Shown here piece by piece: positions 41,739-50,792 of a DNA stretch of 64,000 nt. Positions within the stretch are counted from its first letter, which is position 1; every line of letters starts with the position of its first letter. The stretch is from Sphingopyxis macrogoltabida (GTDB taxonomy: Bacteria; Pseudomonadota; Alphaproteobacteria; Sphingomonadales; Sphingomonadaceae): positions 189,001-253,000 of the forward strand of contig NZ_CP012700.1 of assembly GCF_001307295.1 (NCBI RefSeq), in the 5' to 3' direction. The notes under the pieces are model-generated. The model searched no databases, was not told where the DNA came from, and saw only the letters and a list, made by a program, of their open reading frames with translations. The position numbers and the translations under genes are program-made.

Positions 41739-42749
41739 TCAGGCGGAACGCAGTAGCGCCGCGGCATTGGGCGCGCGTTCGAGATAGGTCAAAAATCCGC
41801 GCTCGTAACGCGAAAGATATTTGGTCGCGCGCGGCAGCGGTCCGGTGACGGCTGCGAAATCGCCGCGTTCCTGCGCCGCGGCGATCATCGCCGGGTGGAT
41901 ATAGGCCTTGCGCGCGATCGCGGGGGTATTGCCGAGCCAGTCCGACACATGCGCAAGTAGCATCTTGAGCGTTGGCGGTTCATTGGCGTCGTACAGGAAG
42001 GCAAAGGCTGCGACGCTCGCCGACCAGGTGCGGAAATGCTTGGCGCTGAACTCTTCCCCCATCGCATCGCGGATATAGGCGTTGACGTCGTCGGAGCCGA
42101 CCGCGCAAAACTCGCCCTCGTCGTCATATTGGAACAGCTTCTGACCGGGCAGGTCCTGAAGGCGGCGCACCAACGTAATCAGGCTGCGGTCGCTGATCGT
42201 CACCACCCGCTCGGTGCCGCCCTTGGCGCGGTAATTGAGGCGGAGCGTGCGGCCGGTCAGGCTGGCGTGGTGCTGGCGCAATGTCGTCGCGCCGAAGCTC
42301 TTGTTCGCGGTGACATATTCCTCGTTGCCGACGCGCAAGGCGGCCAGATCGAGCAGTCGCACGACAGCACCGACAACGCGTCCCTGGCACAGGGTGCGAC
42401 GCGCGAGGTCGTCGGCGAGGCGCGCGCGCAGCAGCGGAAGCGCATGGCCGAAGGCGGCGCAGCGGTCATATTTATCGGCTTCGCGCGCCAGCCGGAATTC
42501 GGGATGATAGCGATATTGCTTGCGCCCGCGCGCGTCGTAACCGGTCGCGAGGATATGGCCGTTCGGTGCTGGGCAGAACCACGCATCTTCATAGGCGGGG
42601 GGCAGGGCGATCGCGTTCAGCCGCGCGATCTCGTGCCGGTCGCGGATGAGCCTGCCCTTCGCGTCGCGATAGCGCCAGCCATCGCCGGCACGTTCGCGGC
42701 CGATGCCGGGCAGGCTGTCGTCGACATGGATCAGGCGGACGGCGGACAT
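41739..42749 (-). CDS. DNA topoisomerase IB (poxvirus-like)
   Basis: A 336-residue type IB topoisomerase, which relaxes supercoils through a 3'-phosphotyrosine. Features: LPPAYEDAWFCPAPNGHILATGYDARGRKQYRYHPEFR, ALRVGNEEYVTANKSFGATTLRQHH, ISDRSLITLVRRLQDLPGQKLFQY, FRTWSASVAAFAFL and the active-site Tyr in ARKAYIHPAMI. The start at 42749 (MSAVRLIHVDD) is preferred to an eight-codon-longer frame. It is probably co-transcribed with the MscS gene. Confidence 0.9.
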   Translation of the reverse strand: MSAVRLIHVDDSLPGIGRERAGDGWRYRDAKGRLIRDRHEIARLNAIALPPAYEDAWFCPAPNGHILATGYDARGRKQYRYHPEFRLAREADKYDRCAAFGHALPLLRARLADDLARRTLCQGRVVGAVVRLLDLAALRVGNEEYVTANKSFGATTLRQHHASLTGRTLRLNYRAKGGTERVVTISDRSLITLVRRLQDLPGQKLFQYDDEGEFCAVGSDDVNAYIRDAMGEEFSAKHFRTWSASVAAFAFLYDANEPPTLKMLLAHVSDWLGNTPAIARKAYIHPAMIAAAQERGDFAAVTGPLPRATKYLSRYERGFLTYLERAPNAAALLRSA

Positions 42750-42786
42750 GGCGCTATAGCGCCCCGGCCGCAAGGAAGGTTCCGCG

Positions 42787-44169
42787 TCAGCCGGGGTTGG
42801 GTGTGGGGTGGCGGGCCGGCACCTGCGCCGGCCGCGCGGTCAGCGGCCGCCAGCCGGCCTCGCGCTCGCGGCGGCGGCAATAGGTCGAAAGCCCCATCTG
42901 TAGCGCAAGCATCATATAGATGAACGGCTGGAAGGCGATGCCGACGAACAGCGATCCGATCAGATAGGTGACATGGCCGTTTTGCAGCGCGGTCGCGAGT
43001 GGCGCGATCCATTGCTCCTCGGCGCGCCGCGTCTTGAGGTAGCGATGGCGGAGCCGCTCCATCTGGATCAGGCCGGTCAGGTGGAGGAGGAGCCACATCG
43101 CAAGGCCGGGATAGCCCTGTTCGCCGAGCATTTCGAAATAGCTCGAATGATAGGCACGCGAATGCTCCTCATAGACCGAGGCTTCGGCATTTTGTGGAGC
43201 GTTGGGGTCATAGGCGGTCGCCGCCTTTTCGACGCGGACGCGGTTCTGGATATAGGCGTTGAAACCGCCGCCGAACGGGTTCTCCTTGGCATATTCCCAC
43301 GTCCACATCCACACCGCGACACGCGTCGAGGCCGACTGGTCGGATTTGTGATCGCGGATCGTTTCCATGCGCTGCGTATAGCTTTGCGGCAGGAAGGGAA
43401 TCGCCGCCGTGGCGAGCAGGCCGGCGCCGGCGATATAGAGGAAGCGGTGCTTGACCGACCGAAGTGACAGCACCGCGAGCACGACGAGGCATACGAGCCC
43501 GGTGCGCGCCTGCGTCCCGATCGGGAGCAGCGCGCAGGCAAAGACCAGCGCGAAACAGAAGAGCGAGACGCGCCAGTCGGGCGGAAAGATGGTGCCGTGA
43601 CGCCGGTACCAGAGGATGAGCGGAATGATCGCGATGCCGACGGTCGACATGATCGACCCTTCGTAGAGCCCGAAATTCTCGTTGAGCAGCAGTTGCAACG
43701 TCCCGTAGCCGCCGCCGCCCGCGGCGGTCTTGATCCCGCCCGCGATCGCGATCGATGCGGCGGAAAGCAGCATGATCACGATCAGCGCCTCGATACGCAG
43801 CTTGGTGCGCAAGGTCAGCGGCAGGAAGATCGCCCAGACGAGCGCTTTCCACACCCAGCTCCATTTGTCCGCTGCCTCGACAGGGAAATCGGCCTGGATC
43901 GTCGTAATCCAGCAATAGATGAGGATCGCGAGTAGCAGGAACTGCCGCCCCGACCACCTTGTATCGCGCTTGTCGTCGATCGCGAGCCAGCCGAAGATCG
44001 CCAGTCCGAAGACGATCAGCGAGATCGGAATCGAGTTGATCAGGAAATAGCTGAGACGCTGCGGCGCAACGATATCGATGTAGCAAAAGCACAGCACGAA
44101 CAGGAACGGCTTGCGAAAGCCGATCCCGATGAAGGCGAAGAGAAAGGCGACGAAGGCAATGTCACGCAT
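42787..44169 (-). CDS. O-glycosylation ligase, exosortase A system-associated
   Basis: A 460-residue membrane protein with about ten helices and the O-antigen-ligase-type loop (KENPFGGGFNAYIQNRVR, EEHSRAYHSSYFEMLGEQGYPGLAMWLLLHL). It opens MRDIAFVAFLFAFIGIGFRKPFLFVLCFCYIDIVAPQRLSY, the usual start of the putative O-glycosylation ligases tied to the exosortase A (PEP-CTERM) system. It probably moves lipid-linked glycans onto sorted surface proteins or makes exopolysaccharide. The divergent glycosyltransferase supports this. Confidence 0.88.
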   Translation of the reverse strand: MRDIAFVAFLFAFIGIGFRKPFLFVLCFCYIDIVAPQRLSYFLINSIPISLIVFGLAIFGWLAIDDKRDTRWSGRQFLLLAILIYCWITTIQADFPVEAADKWSWVWKALVWAIFLPLTLRTKLRIEALIVIMLLSAASIAIAGGIKTAAGGGGYGTLQLLLNENFGLYEGSIMSTVGIAIIPLILWYRRHGTIFPPDWRVSLFCFALVFACALLPIGTQARTGLVCLVVLAVLSLRSVKHRFLYIAGAGLLATAAIPFLPQSYTQRMETIRDHKSDQSASTRVAVWMWTWEYAKENPFGGGFNAYIQNRVRVEKAATAYDPNAPQNAEASVYEEHSRAYHSSYFEMLGEQGYPGLAMWLLLHLTGLIQMERLRHRYLKTRRAEEQWIAPLATALQNGHVTYLIGSLFVGIAFQPFIYMMLALQMGLSTYCRRREREAGWRPLTARPAQVPARHPTPNPG

Positions 44170-44323
44170 CGCCGTCGGCCTCCCGTCTGGCTTCGGCGTC
44201 CTTGCGCTGTTGCCACAGCACGCGCGGGCTGACTTCGCGGTCGAGGTCGTCGCGATGCAGCAGGCGCCACAGCGCGATCGCCATCAGCACATGGGTGAGG
44301 CCAATCGAAAAATTGTCGACCAT
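44162..44323 (-). CDS. Small membrane ORF overlapping the glycosylation ligase start
   Basis: A 53-residue frame: MVDNFSIGLTHVLMAIALWRLLHRDD, with one short hydrophobic helix, then a charged tail DREVSPRVLWQQRKDAEARREAD. It overlaps the ligase start by eight bases, the coupling used by real gene pairs in this genome, and an AAGG lies upstream of the ATG. I recognise no named family. It may be a membrane peptide that assists the ligase. Confidence 0.6.
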   Translation of the reverse strand: MVDNFSIGLTHVLMAIALWRLLHRDDLDREVSPRVLWQQRKDAEARREADGDA

Positions 44324-44432
44324 TCGGGCCCGACCTTGTCCTTTTCCGGCCCGGAAAGAGGGCCTTGTCACAGGCGCGTTACGATATTGGGGTTGACGCC
44401 GCGTTAAGCCTTGTCTGCCAATAGGCCGCATC

Positions 44433-45656
44433 ATGACCCGGATATTGCACGTCCTCGATCATAGCCTGCCCGCGCACAGCGGCTACACCTTTCGCACGCG
44501 CGCGTTGATGAAGGCACAGGTCCGGAACGGATGGGAGGTCGCGGGCGTGACCGGCGTCCGCCATCCGGAACCCGGTCCGGACGGCGAGACGGTCGACGGG
44601 CTCACCTTTTATCGCACCCCGGCGATCGCGCCGGGGCGTTCGCCGATCCGCGAATGGCGCGAGATCGGCGCGCTGGCGAAACGGGTCGAGGCGCTGGCAC
44701 ATGACTGGAAACCCGACCTGCTCCACGCCCATTCGCCCGTGCTCGACGGGCTTGCGGCGCTGCGCGTCGGCAAGCGTCTGGGAATCCCCGTAATCTATGA
44801 AATCCGGGCTTTTTGGGAAGATGCGGCGGTCGGCAACGGAACGGGGCGCGAAGGCAGCGCCCGGTACCGGCTGACCCGGCAGCTCGAGACCTGGGCCGCG
44901 AGGTCGGCCGATGCGGTCGCGGTGATCTGCGACGGGCTGCGCGGCGACCTGATCGCGCGCGGCATCGCTGCCGACAAGATTATCGTCTCGCCGAACGGCG
45001 TCGACCTCGACCTGTTCGGCGACCCGCCGCCGCGCGACGCGGGTTTGGCGGCGACGCTCGGTCTGGCGCCCGACGATGCGGTGATCGGTTTTATCGGCAG
45101 CTTCTACGATTACGAAGGCATCGACGACCTGATCGCGGCGATGCCGGCGCTGGTCGCGGCGCAGCCGAACGCGCGGCTGCTGCTCGTCGGGGGCGGTCCG
45201 ATGGAAAGTGCGCTGAAAGCGCAAGCCGCAGCATCGCCGGTGGCCGGCCATATCCACTTCGCCGGCCGCGTTCCGCATGACCAGGTCGAGCGTTATTATT
45301 CGCTGATCGATATCCTGGCCTATCCGCGCAAGAAGATGCGACTCACCGACCTCGTCACGCCGCTCAAACCCTTGGAAGCGATGGCGCAGGGCAAGCTAGT
45401 CGCGGCATCCGACGTTGGCGGGCACCGCGAACTGATCGACGACGGCGTCACCGGCAGCCTGTTCACGCCCGACGACCCGGCTGCGATCGCCGCAAATCTG
45501 GCCGCGCTGCTCGAAAATCGGGACATTTGGGACGAGCGGCGGCGGACGGCACGTATTTTTGTCGAAACCCATCGTAACTGGTCATCAAACATTTTACGTT
45601 ACGAGCCTGTTTACCAGCGATTGCTGCAACGGGGCGGAAGCCTGCGCGCAGCATAG
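44433..45656 (+). CDS. Glycosyltransferase, exosortase A system-associated (GT4 type)
   Basis: A 407-residue GT-B enzyme: N-terminal RILHVLDHSLPAHSGYTFRTRALMKAQVRNGWEV is characteristic of the exosortase-A-linked glycosyltransferases; HAHSPVLDGLAALRVGKRLGIPVIYEIRAFWEDAAV, SPNGVDLDLF, IGFIGSFYDYEGIDDLI and TPLKPLEAMAQGKLVAASDVGGHRELI give the GT4 sugar-nucleotide site. It adds a sugar during capsule or exopolysaccharide building. It is divergent from the ligase with 109 bp between starts. Confidence 0.9.
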   Translation: MTRILHVLDHSLPAHSGYTFRTRALMKAQVRNGWEVAGVTGVRHPEPGPDGETVDGLTFYRTPAIAPGRSPIREWREIGALAKRVEALAHDWKPDLLHAHSPVLDGLAALRVGKRLGIPVIYEIRAFWEDAAVGNGTGREGSARYRLTRQLETWAARSADAVAVICDGLRGDLIARGIAADKIIVSPNGVDLDLFGDPPPRDAGLAATLGLAPDDAVIGFIGSFYDYEGIDDLIAAMPALVAAQPNARLLLVGGGPMESALKAQAAASPVAGHIHFAGRVPHDQVERYYSLIDILAYPRKKMRLTDLVTPLKPLEAMAQGKLVAASDVGGHRELIDDGVTGSLFTPDDPAAIAANLAALLENRDIWDERRRTARIFVETHRNWSSNILRYEPVYQRLLQRGGSLRAA

Positions 45657-45700
45657 CGAGACGGAAGGACGCCGCGCCGAGCGGCGGATTTGGAAGCGAT

Positions 45701-46579
45701 ATGGACGACGCCAGCGAAAAGACCGGAAAGGCCTTATGGACCGCGCTGCTGCGCGGGCTGCGCCCCGCCGTGCCGGCGGTGATCGGCGCCGCGGCGCTGA
45801 CTTTCCTGTTCGCGGCTGTGATGCCGCTCGCTTGGGTCGCCGGGATCAGCTGGAACCTCTATCTCGATCGCCTCTCCGACCTGTTTCTGCCGCCGATCGG
45901 CAATGGCGGACGGCTGGCGATGGCGCTCGGCATGGCGGCGATCGCCGCCGTGGTCGCGGGCATCATCGCGCTGATGATTGCCGAGCCCGAAGCGACCGGG
46001 GTCGCGTCGCTGCGCCGCCGGATACGCCGCCGTTCCGAAGTCGATGAGGATACGGACGAGGTGTTGCGCCGCCGCCGCGTCGACCTGCACCCCGACGATC
46101 CGCCGCGGCCGCCGATCCGCGCCGGGCGCGACCTCCCCGCCGCGGGGCTGGGGCCCGTTGGTGTCCATGATGCCGCGACTGCTCCGGACGATGAAGCGGC
46201 GTTCGACCTGTCGTTCGCCGAACGGGCGGTGGAAGAAGCGGCCGATGATTTCCCGGCCGGCGACGGCGATGAACTCGTCCTTGCCGAACGCGCACCCGAA
46301 CCCGCAGCTTACGAAGCGACGGGCGACGAGCCGTGGTTGCAGCCCGCCGAGCTTGCGCCGCCGATCATGCCCGACCCCGCCGACAAGAGTCTCGGTGCGA
46401 TGGTCGCGCGTTTCGAGGCCGGACTGGCGCGCCGTCGCCAGCCGTTTGCAGAGCCTGTTGCGGCCCCCGGTGCTACCGTGACCGGCGCAGCCACAGCCGA
46501 CGAAGAGCCCGAGGTCGATTTCGCGCTCGAGGCGGCGCTCGGCACCCTGCAAAGAATGAACCGCAGCGCTGTCCGCTGA
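45701..46579 (+). CDS. Membrane protein with acidic cytoplasmic tail, unknown function
   Basis: A 292-residue protein I do not recognise. Two hydrophobic segments lie near the N-terminus (AVPAVIGAAALTFLFAAVMPLAWVAG and LAMALGMAAIAAVVAGIIALMI). Then a basic patch (RRRIRRRSEVDEDTDEVLRRRRVDLHPDDPPRPPIRAGRDLP) leads into a long, acidic, low-complexity tail ending FALEAALGTLQRMNRSAV. The tail looks disordered. It is 44 bp behind the glycosyltransferase on the same strand, so a role in surface-glycan assembly is possible but unproven. Confidence 0.7.
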   Translation: MDDASEKTGKALWTALLRGLRPAVPAVIGAAALTFLFAAVMPLAWVAGISWNLYLDRLSDLFLPPIGNGGRLAMALGMAAIAAVVAGIIALMIAEPEATGVASLRRRIRRRSEVDEDTDEVLRRRRVDLHPDDPPRPPIRAGRDLPAAGLGPVGVHDAATAPDDEAAFDLSFAERAVEEAADDFPAGDGDELVLAERAPEPAAYEATGDEPWLQPAELAPPIMPDPADKSLGAMVARFEAGLARRRQPFAEPVAAPGATVTGAATADEEPEVDFALEAALGTLQRMNRSAVR

Positions 46580-46585
46580 CGTACG

Positions 46586-46912
46586 TCAGTCCTCCACCGT
46601 CAATATTTCGATCCGCAAGGCATCGGCCGCGCCCGCCGGCTCGACCGCGATATCGGCGACGATATGCCCGGCGAGTGCCCATTCGATCGCCGACAGTCGC
46701 TGGCGCAGGGCCCGGCAAAGCAGCGGAATGTCGCCCACCGCGGCGACGCACGGAAACAGGTGCCGCGCCCCGACGAAGTTGGCGCTTGCCCATGGCCGCA
46801 GCGTCGAAGCGCCGAGCGTCAGGCCGTGCGGCAGTTCGCGCGCCAGCAGGCGGGACAGCCGGCGGTGCGGGCAGCCGGGGCGGGCGGGTGCGGCAGGCGA
46901 CCAGCGGATCAT
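46586..46912 (-). CDS. Hypothetical protein, second gene of the S24-flanking operon
   Basis: A 108-residue protein: RWSPAAPARPGCPHRRLSRLLARELPHGL, FVGARHLFPCVAAVGDIPLLCRALRQRLSAIEWALAGHIVADIAVEPAG. No family recognised. ATG 46912 overlaps the stop of the preceding gene as ATGA, so the two are translated together. The pair lies divergent from an S24 repressor and under its likely operators. Confidence 0.65.
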   Translation of the reverse strand: MIRWSPAAPARPGCPHRRLSRLLARELPHGLTLGASTLRPWASANFVGARHLFPCVAAVGDIPLLCRALRQRLSAIEWALAGHIVADIAVEPAGAADALRIEILTVED

Positions 46913-47172
46913 GCCTGCGCTCCTGGATTGAGGGCGCGTGCGGCGCGGGTGCGGCGGTCCCCTTGCGGCCGGACTCGGCCCGCGCGGCGCTCGGCGCGCC
47001 ATTTGTTCATGAAATGTTCCACACGGCACCGGATATCGAGCCCGGCTTCGCGTCCGCCGCGCAGGTCGCTGACCAACCGAGGATCATGCACTGCCGCACG
47101 TCCGAAGACGCTCGGCGGCATCGCCGATTCGTGCAGGAAAGCCTCGATCCGTTGCAGCAGGCTGCGCTCCAT
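46909..47172 (-). CDS. Small HTH-like protein, first gene of the S24-flanking operon
   Basis: An 87-residue basic protein: MERSLLQRIEAFLHESAMPPSVFGRAAVHDPRLVSDLRGGREAGLDIRCRVEHFMNKWRAE. The pattern (helix, short turn, FGRAAVxDPRLVxDLRxGRE) resembles small sphingomonad proteins with a Cro/lambda-repressor-like helical fold, so it may bind DNA. GGAGG-like AGGGAGGAAA lies upstream of ATG 47172. Its promoter must lie among the TAGGA/TCCTA repeats at 47215-47288. Confidence 0.7.
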   Translation of the reverse strand: MERSLLQRIEAFLHESAMPPSVFGRAAVHDPRLVSDLRGGREAGLDIRCRVEHFMNKWRAERRAGRVRPQGDRRTRAARALNPGAQA

Positions 47173-47214
47173 AATTTCCTCCCTGTTCCGCCCGTCCAAA
47201 GGGCGACTCGTCAA

Positions 47215-47230
47215 ATAGGATATTTCCTAT
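47215..47230. promoter_or_regulatory. ATAGGA-N4-TCCTAT operator (site 1)
   Basis: A perfect inverted repeat of 6-base arms in the gap between the divergent small operon and the S24 repressor gene. The same half-site recurs at 47244-47248 (TCCTA), 47255-47268 and 47283-47288 (ATAGGA, touching the repressor ribosome site). Confidence 0.8.
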
Positions 47231-47254
47231 CTGAGCAGATTTTTCCTACTTGTC

Positions 47255-47268
47255 TAGGAAAAATCCTA
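47255..47268. promoter_or_regulatory. TAGGA-N4-TCCTA operator (site 2)
   Basis: A second perfect dyad with the same 4-base spacer, centred 39 bp from site 1, i.e. nearly four helical turns. Two equally spaced dyads upstream of a repressor are the classic layout for cooperative CI/LexA-like autoregulation. Confidence 0.8.
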
Positions 47269-47299
47269 TTGCTAAAGACGAAATAGGAAGGACCAACCA

Positions 47300-47968
47300 G
47301 TGGCCGATTTATCCGACGATCCACGCATGGCACTCGACCGGCTCTTGCAGGAAAAGGGCGTCGATTATGCCCAGCTTTCGGCGCGCATCGGGCGCAACCC
47401 CGCCTATATCCAGCAATTCATCAAACGCGGGTCGCCGCGGCGGCTGGCCGAACAGGACCGCGCGCGCATTGCCGCCTATCTGGGGGTTTCGGAAGCGTTG
47501 CTCGGCGGCGCGGTGCAGCGTGTCGCGGCGCCGTCGCGGGCGCGGGGCGCCGATATGGTGCTGGTGCCGAAGCTTGCGATCGGTGCCTCGGCGGGCGCCG
47601 GGGCCAGCGTCGACGGCGAGCCGGTCGAGGGCGAGGTGGCGTTCGACCCCAAATGGCTGCGCGGGCTCGGCGCCGATCCGCGTGCGCTCAGCATCATCCG
47701 CGTCGAAGGCGATTCGATGGCGCCGACGCTGAACGACGGCGACGACATATTGGTCGACGGCGGCGATGCGGCGGGACGGCTGCGCGACGGCATCTATGTG
47801 CTGCGCATGGACGATGTGCTGATGGTGAAGCGCGTGTCACGCGCGCCGGGGCAGGGGCGGATTTCGGTGATCAGCGATAATCCGCATTATCGCAGCTGGG
47901 ACGACCTGCCGATGGCGGCGGTGCAACTGGTCGGGCGCGTCGTATGGACAGGGCGGCGGGTGCGCTGA
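47300..47968 (+). CDS. S24-family (LexA/CI-like) transcriptional repressor
   Basis: A 222-residue protein. N-terminal helix-turn-helix: ALDRLLQEKGVDYAQLSARIGRNPAYIQQFIKRGSPRRLAEQDRARIAAYLGVSEALLG. C-terminal S24 domain: VEGDSMAPTLNDGDDILVD (catalytic Ser) and YVLRMDDVLMVKRVSR (Lys), then ISDNPHYRSW. It may self-cleave upon DNA damage, relieving repression. GTG 47300 follows GGAAGG; ATG 47327 is another option. It likely represses itself and the divergent two-gene operon through the TAGGA/TCCTA sites. Confidence 0.88.
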   Translation: MADLSDDPRMALDRLLQEKGVDYAQLSARIGRNPAYIQQFIKRGSPRRLAEQDRARIAAYLGVSEALLGGAVQRVAAPSRARGADMVLVPKLAIGASAGAGASVDGEPVEGEVAFDPKWLRGLGADPRALSIIRVEGDSMAPTLNDGDDILVDGGDAAGRLRDGIYVLRMDDVLMVKRVSRAPGQGRISVISDNPHYRSWDDLPMAAVQLVGRVVWTGRRVR

Positions 47969-47996
47969 GTGTTAGCCGAGACAGACTTGGCTTCAT

Positions 47997-48069
47997 CGTC
48001 ACCCCGGACTTGATCCGGGGTCCATGGCCCCGATGCCGCAGTGGATCCCGGATCAAGTCCGGGATGACG
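47997..48069. repeat. Palindromic intergenic repeat (CGTCACCCCGGACTTGATCC type)
   Basis: Left arm CGTCACCCCGGACTTGATCC and right arm GGATCAAGTCCGGGATGACG, around a loop containing TCCATGGCCCCGATGCCGCA. It lies behind the S24 gene and could also stop its transcript. Confidence 0.88.
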
Positions 48070-48128
48070 AAAATGGGTGGCGCAACGTCCACTCGCCGTT
48101 CCCAAAGCCATTTCGCAACAAGGAGGAT

Positions 48129-48434
48129 TTAATACGGCGCTGCCATCTCCGCTTCGATCTCGTGATCGAGCACTTCGGCGCGCTGGCATTGCGCCTGATC
48201 GCCGTTCCGGCATTTCCGGGTCGCCTTGTCGCGTTCGCGTGACAGCTTGCCGACGCGCTCCTCGCGCTTGCGCAGCTCGCGGCCGCGGTTGCGGTCGGAT
48301 TCGTCCTGGCTGGTCGTCGACCAGTCGGCGACCTGGCCGACCGCCTTGACCGGTGCGGTGACGACCGATTTGACCGCCCCGACGCAGCCGCCGAGCAGCG
48401 GCGCCATCAGCACTGCGATAATCAGGGTGCGCAT
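48129..48434 (-). CDS. Small lipoprotein of unknown function
   Basis: A 101-residue lipoprotein. Signal MRTLIIAVLMAPLLGGC ends in the lipobox LLGGC. The mature part starts VGAVKSVVTAPVKAVGQVADWSTTSQDESDRNRG and continues as a highly charged helix (RELRKREERVGKLSRERDKATRKCRNGDQAQCQRAEVLDHEIEAEM), probably a coiled coil in the periplasm. ATG 48434 is chosen because it starts the signal peptide. Similar proteins are widespread in sphingomonads, without known role. Confidence 0.78.
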   Translation of the reverse strand: MRTLIIAVLMAPLLGGCVGAVKSVVTAPVKAVGQVADWSTTSQDESDRNRGRELRKREERVGKLSRERDKATRKCRNGDQAQCQRAEVLDHEIEAEMAAPY

Positions 48435-48610
48435 TTCGTCCTCCTCGGTGTCGGTCGGCCATCGCATAGCAGCGCCGATGTGAACAGGATATTGCGATGA
48501 GCGGTCCGTCGCGCCGGCATCTGTCATATCACTGAAACAATTGATTAAATTTCTGTTTACCAGCAGAGGCTAGGCGATGCGGCGAACCTGTTGCCGCAGA
48601 CCGAAGAGAT

Positions 48611-49900
48611 ATGATGACCCGCGCGCTCCCCGACCTTGTTTCATTTCCCAGTCACAGGGCGGCGGTCGGCGTCGATGCGCATCTGTCCGAGGTCATCGAC
48701 ATTTTTCGCGGCAATTCGCAGCTCCGCATTCTGGCCGTGCTCGACAAGGCAGATCGGCCGGTCGGTATCGTTCGCGAGCAGCGGGTGCGCGAATTGCTGT
48801 TCTGTCCCTATTGGTTCTCGTTGATGCAGAATCCGACGATCGGCGGTTCGATTGCGACGATGATCGAGCCCTGTCTGACCGCGAGCGTCACCGAATCGAC
48901 GGCCAGCCTGCTGCGTATTTCGTCGGCATCGCCCGGACATGAAGGGCTGGTGCTCGTCGACGACGGCCGTTTTGTCGAGACGCTCGACAGCGGCCAGATT
49001 GCCCGGCTGGCGATGCTCCGCGAAATCGAACTGGCGCAGGAACGCACCGCCCGCGCGGGCCGGGTCGGCGATGCCGGACGGCAATTCCAGCAGGAAATCG
49101 CGACGCTCACCGATGCGCTTTCCGATATGGCGCGCGAGGCCGAGACGGTGGCGCTGCACCTGTCCGAGCGCGCGCAGCGGACCGGCCGCGATGCGGTTTC
49201 GGTCGCGGGCGCCACCGCGCAGACATTGGCGGGACTCAAATCGCTCGGCGAGCGCGGCCATGCGCTCGCGGCGGCGATGGCGCAGATCGTCGACGACGGC
49301 CGCCGCGCGCGGGGGGCGCGGCAAGAGGCGCGCGTTACCATCGCACAGGCCGGCGAGCGCGCAGCAGCGCTCAGAGCGGCGAGCCAATCGATCGAACAGA
49401 TGCTGGCGCTGATCGTCGATATGGCGAGCCGAACCAACATGCTGGCGCTCAACGCCGGCATCGAGGCGGCAAGGGCGGGCGATGCGGGCCGGGGCTTTGC
49501 CGTGGTCGCGACCGAAGTGAAGACGCTGGCGCGCCAGACGCGGTCGGCGGCGGGCGACATAACCCGATATGTCGATCGCATCCGCGCCGTCATCGACGAG
49601 GTGAACGACGGTTTCGACGAGGTCGAAAGGGCGATCAGCGCCAACAACGGCTTTTCCGACGCGATCGATCGCGCCGTCGACGGCCAGAGCGCGACGACGC
49701 TGACGATCGCAAGCTATGTCGAGCAAGCGCTGTCGGCTGGCCGCGAAATCGACGTCCGGGCGCTCGATATCAGCCGCGGTGCACTCGCCGTGGAAGGCGG
49801 CGCCGAAACGCTCGGGCAACTCTCCTCGCGTCTGACGCATGCGGTGCAGTCGCTGCACCAGCGCACGCACCGCTTCATCGACACGGTGGCCGCGGCGTGA
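48611..49900 (+). CDS. Soluble methyl-accepting chemotaxis protein
   Basis: A 429-residue chemoreceptor with no membrane span. The N-terminal 130 residues look like a CBS-type sensor ([43 protein letters not shown]...[15 protein letters not shown]). The signalling helical bundle follows, with the hairpin tip [45 protein letters not shown]. It would relay to CheA inside the cell. The ATG at 48611 is preceded by an AT-rich upstream region (48530-48570). No other che genes are nearby. Confidence 0.88.
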   Translation: MMTRALPDLVSFPSHRAAVGVDAHLSEVIDIFRGNSQLRILAVLDKADRPVGIVREQRVRELLFCPYWFSLMQNPTIGGSIATMIEPCLTASVTESTASLLRISSASPGHEGLVLVDDGRFVETLDSGQIARLAMLREIELAQERTARAGRVGDAGRQFQQEIATLTDALSDMAREAETVALHLSERAQRTGRDAVSVAGATAQTLAGLKSLGERGHALAAAMAQIVDDGRRARGARQEARVTIAQAGERAAALRAASQSIEQMLALIVDMASRTNMLALNAGIEAARAGDAGRGFAVVATEVKTLARQTRSAAGDITRYVDRIRAVIDEVNDGFDEVERAISANNGFSDAIDRAVDGQSATTLTIASYVEQALSAGREIDVRALDISRGALAVEGGAETLGQLSSRLTHAVQSLHQRTHRFIDTVAAA

Positions 49901-50026
49901 TCGCTGCGCCCGGCCGCGGCCGGGCCCGAAGGCCTGTCGTTACAAAGGCTTGCCGCCCCGTTTCCTGCTGCTAGACTGCCCCGCGCGCCGGGGGCGCTCA
50001 TGGCCGCCGGCGGGGAGGAGGGTCAT

Positions 50027-50752
50027 ATGACGAATATGCAAAAAGGGCTCGCCGAGTTCATCGGCACCTTCTGGCTTGTCTTCGGTGGCTGCGGCAGCGC
50101 GGTGCTGGCGGCGGGGGTGCCCGACGTCGGCATCGGATATCTCGGTGTCTCGCTGGCTTTCGGTTTGACAGTGGTGACGATGGCATATGCGATCGGCCAT
50201 ATTTCGGGCTGCCATCTCAACCCCGCGGTGACCGTGGGCTTATGGGCCGGCGGGCGTTTCGACGCGCGCGACATCCCGCTTTATGTGGTCGCACAGGTGC
50301 TCGGCGCGATCGTCGCGGCCTTCCTGCTCTTCTATATCGCCAGCGGTACGCCGGGCTATGATCTCGCGACCAATGGCCTTGCCGCCAACGGGTTCGGCGA
50401 AGGGTCGCCCGGCGGTTATGACCTCTGGTCCGGTCTGCTCATCGAGATTTTGCTCACCGCCTTCTTCCTGTGGATCATCATGGGGTCGACCGACGGCCGC
50501 GCGCCGGCGGGCTTTGCCCCGATTGCGATCGGGCTTGCGCTGACGCTGATCCACCTGATTTCGATCCCGGTGACCAACACCTCGGTCAACCCGGCGCGCA
50601 GCACGGGGCCGGCGCTGGTCGTCGGCGGTCTGGCGCTGCACCAGCTCTGGCTGTTCTGGGTCGCACCGGCGATCGGCGGTCTCGCCGGGGGCTGGCTGTA
50701 TCGCACCGTCGGGGCGGATCGTTTCCCCAAGCCGAATATCGAAGGCGAGTAA
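50027..50752 (+). CDS. aqpZ: Aquaporin Z-type water channel
   Basis: A 241-residue aquaporin with six membrane helices and both NPA boxes: [16 protein letters not shown] and [15 protein letters not shown]. The Arg after the second NPA and a Cys before the selectivity segment fit water-selective AqpZ. Start ATG 50027 follows GGGGAGGAGG; an earlier frame (from 50000) lacks one. It moves water quickly across the inner membrane. It ends at a strong shared hairpin with galU. Confidence 0.93.
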   Translation: MTNMQKGLAEFIGTFWLVFGGCGSAVLAAGVPDVGIGYLGVSLAFGLTVVTMAYAIGHISGCHLNPAVTVGLWAGGRFDARDIPLYVVAQVLGAIVAAFLLFYIASGTPGYDLATNGLAANGFGEGSPGGYDLWSGLLIEILLTAFFLWIIMGSTDGRAPAGFAPIAIGLALTLIHLISIPVTNTSVNPARSTGPALVVGGLALHQLWLFWVAPAIGGLAGGWLYRTVGADRFPKPNIEGE

Positions 50753-50760
50753 AAGGCGGA

Positions 50761-50789
50761 GCGCCGGCCGGGCCGTTTCCGGCCGGCGC
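50761..50789. terminator. Bidirectional hairpin between aqpZ and galU
   Basis: GCGCCGGCCGG and CCGGCCGGCGC, perfect 11-bp arms with a 7-base loop, between two convergent genes. Confidence 0.85.
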
Positions 50790-50792
50790 CGC

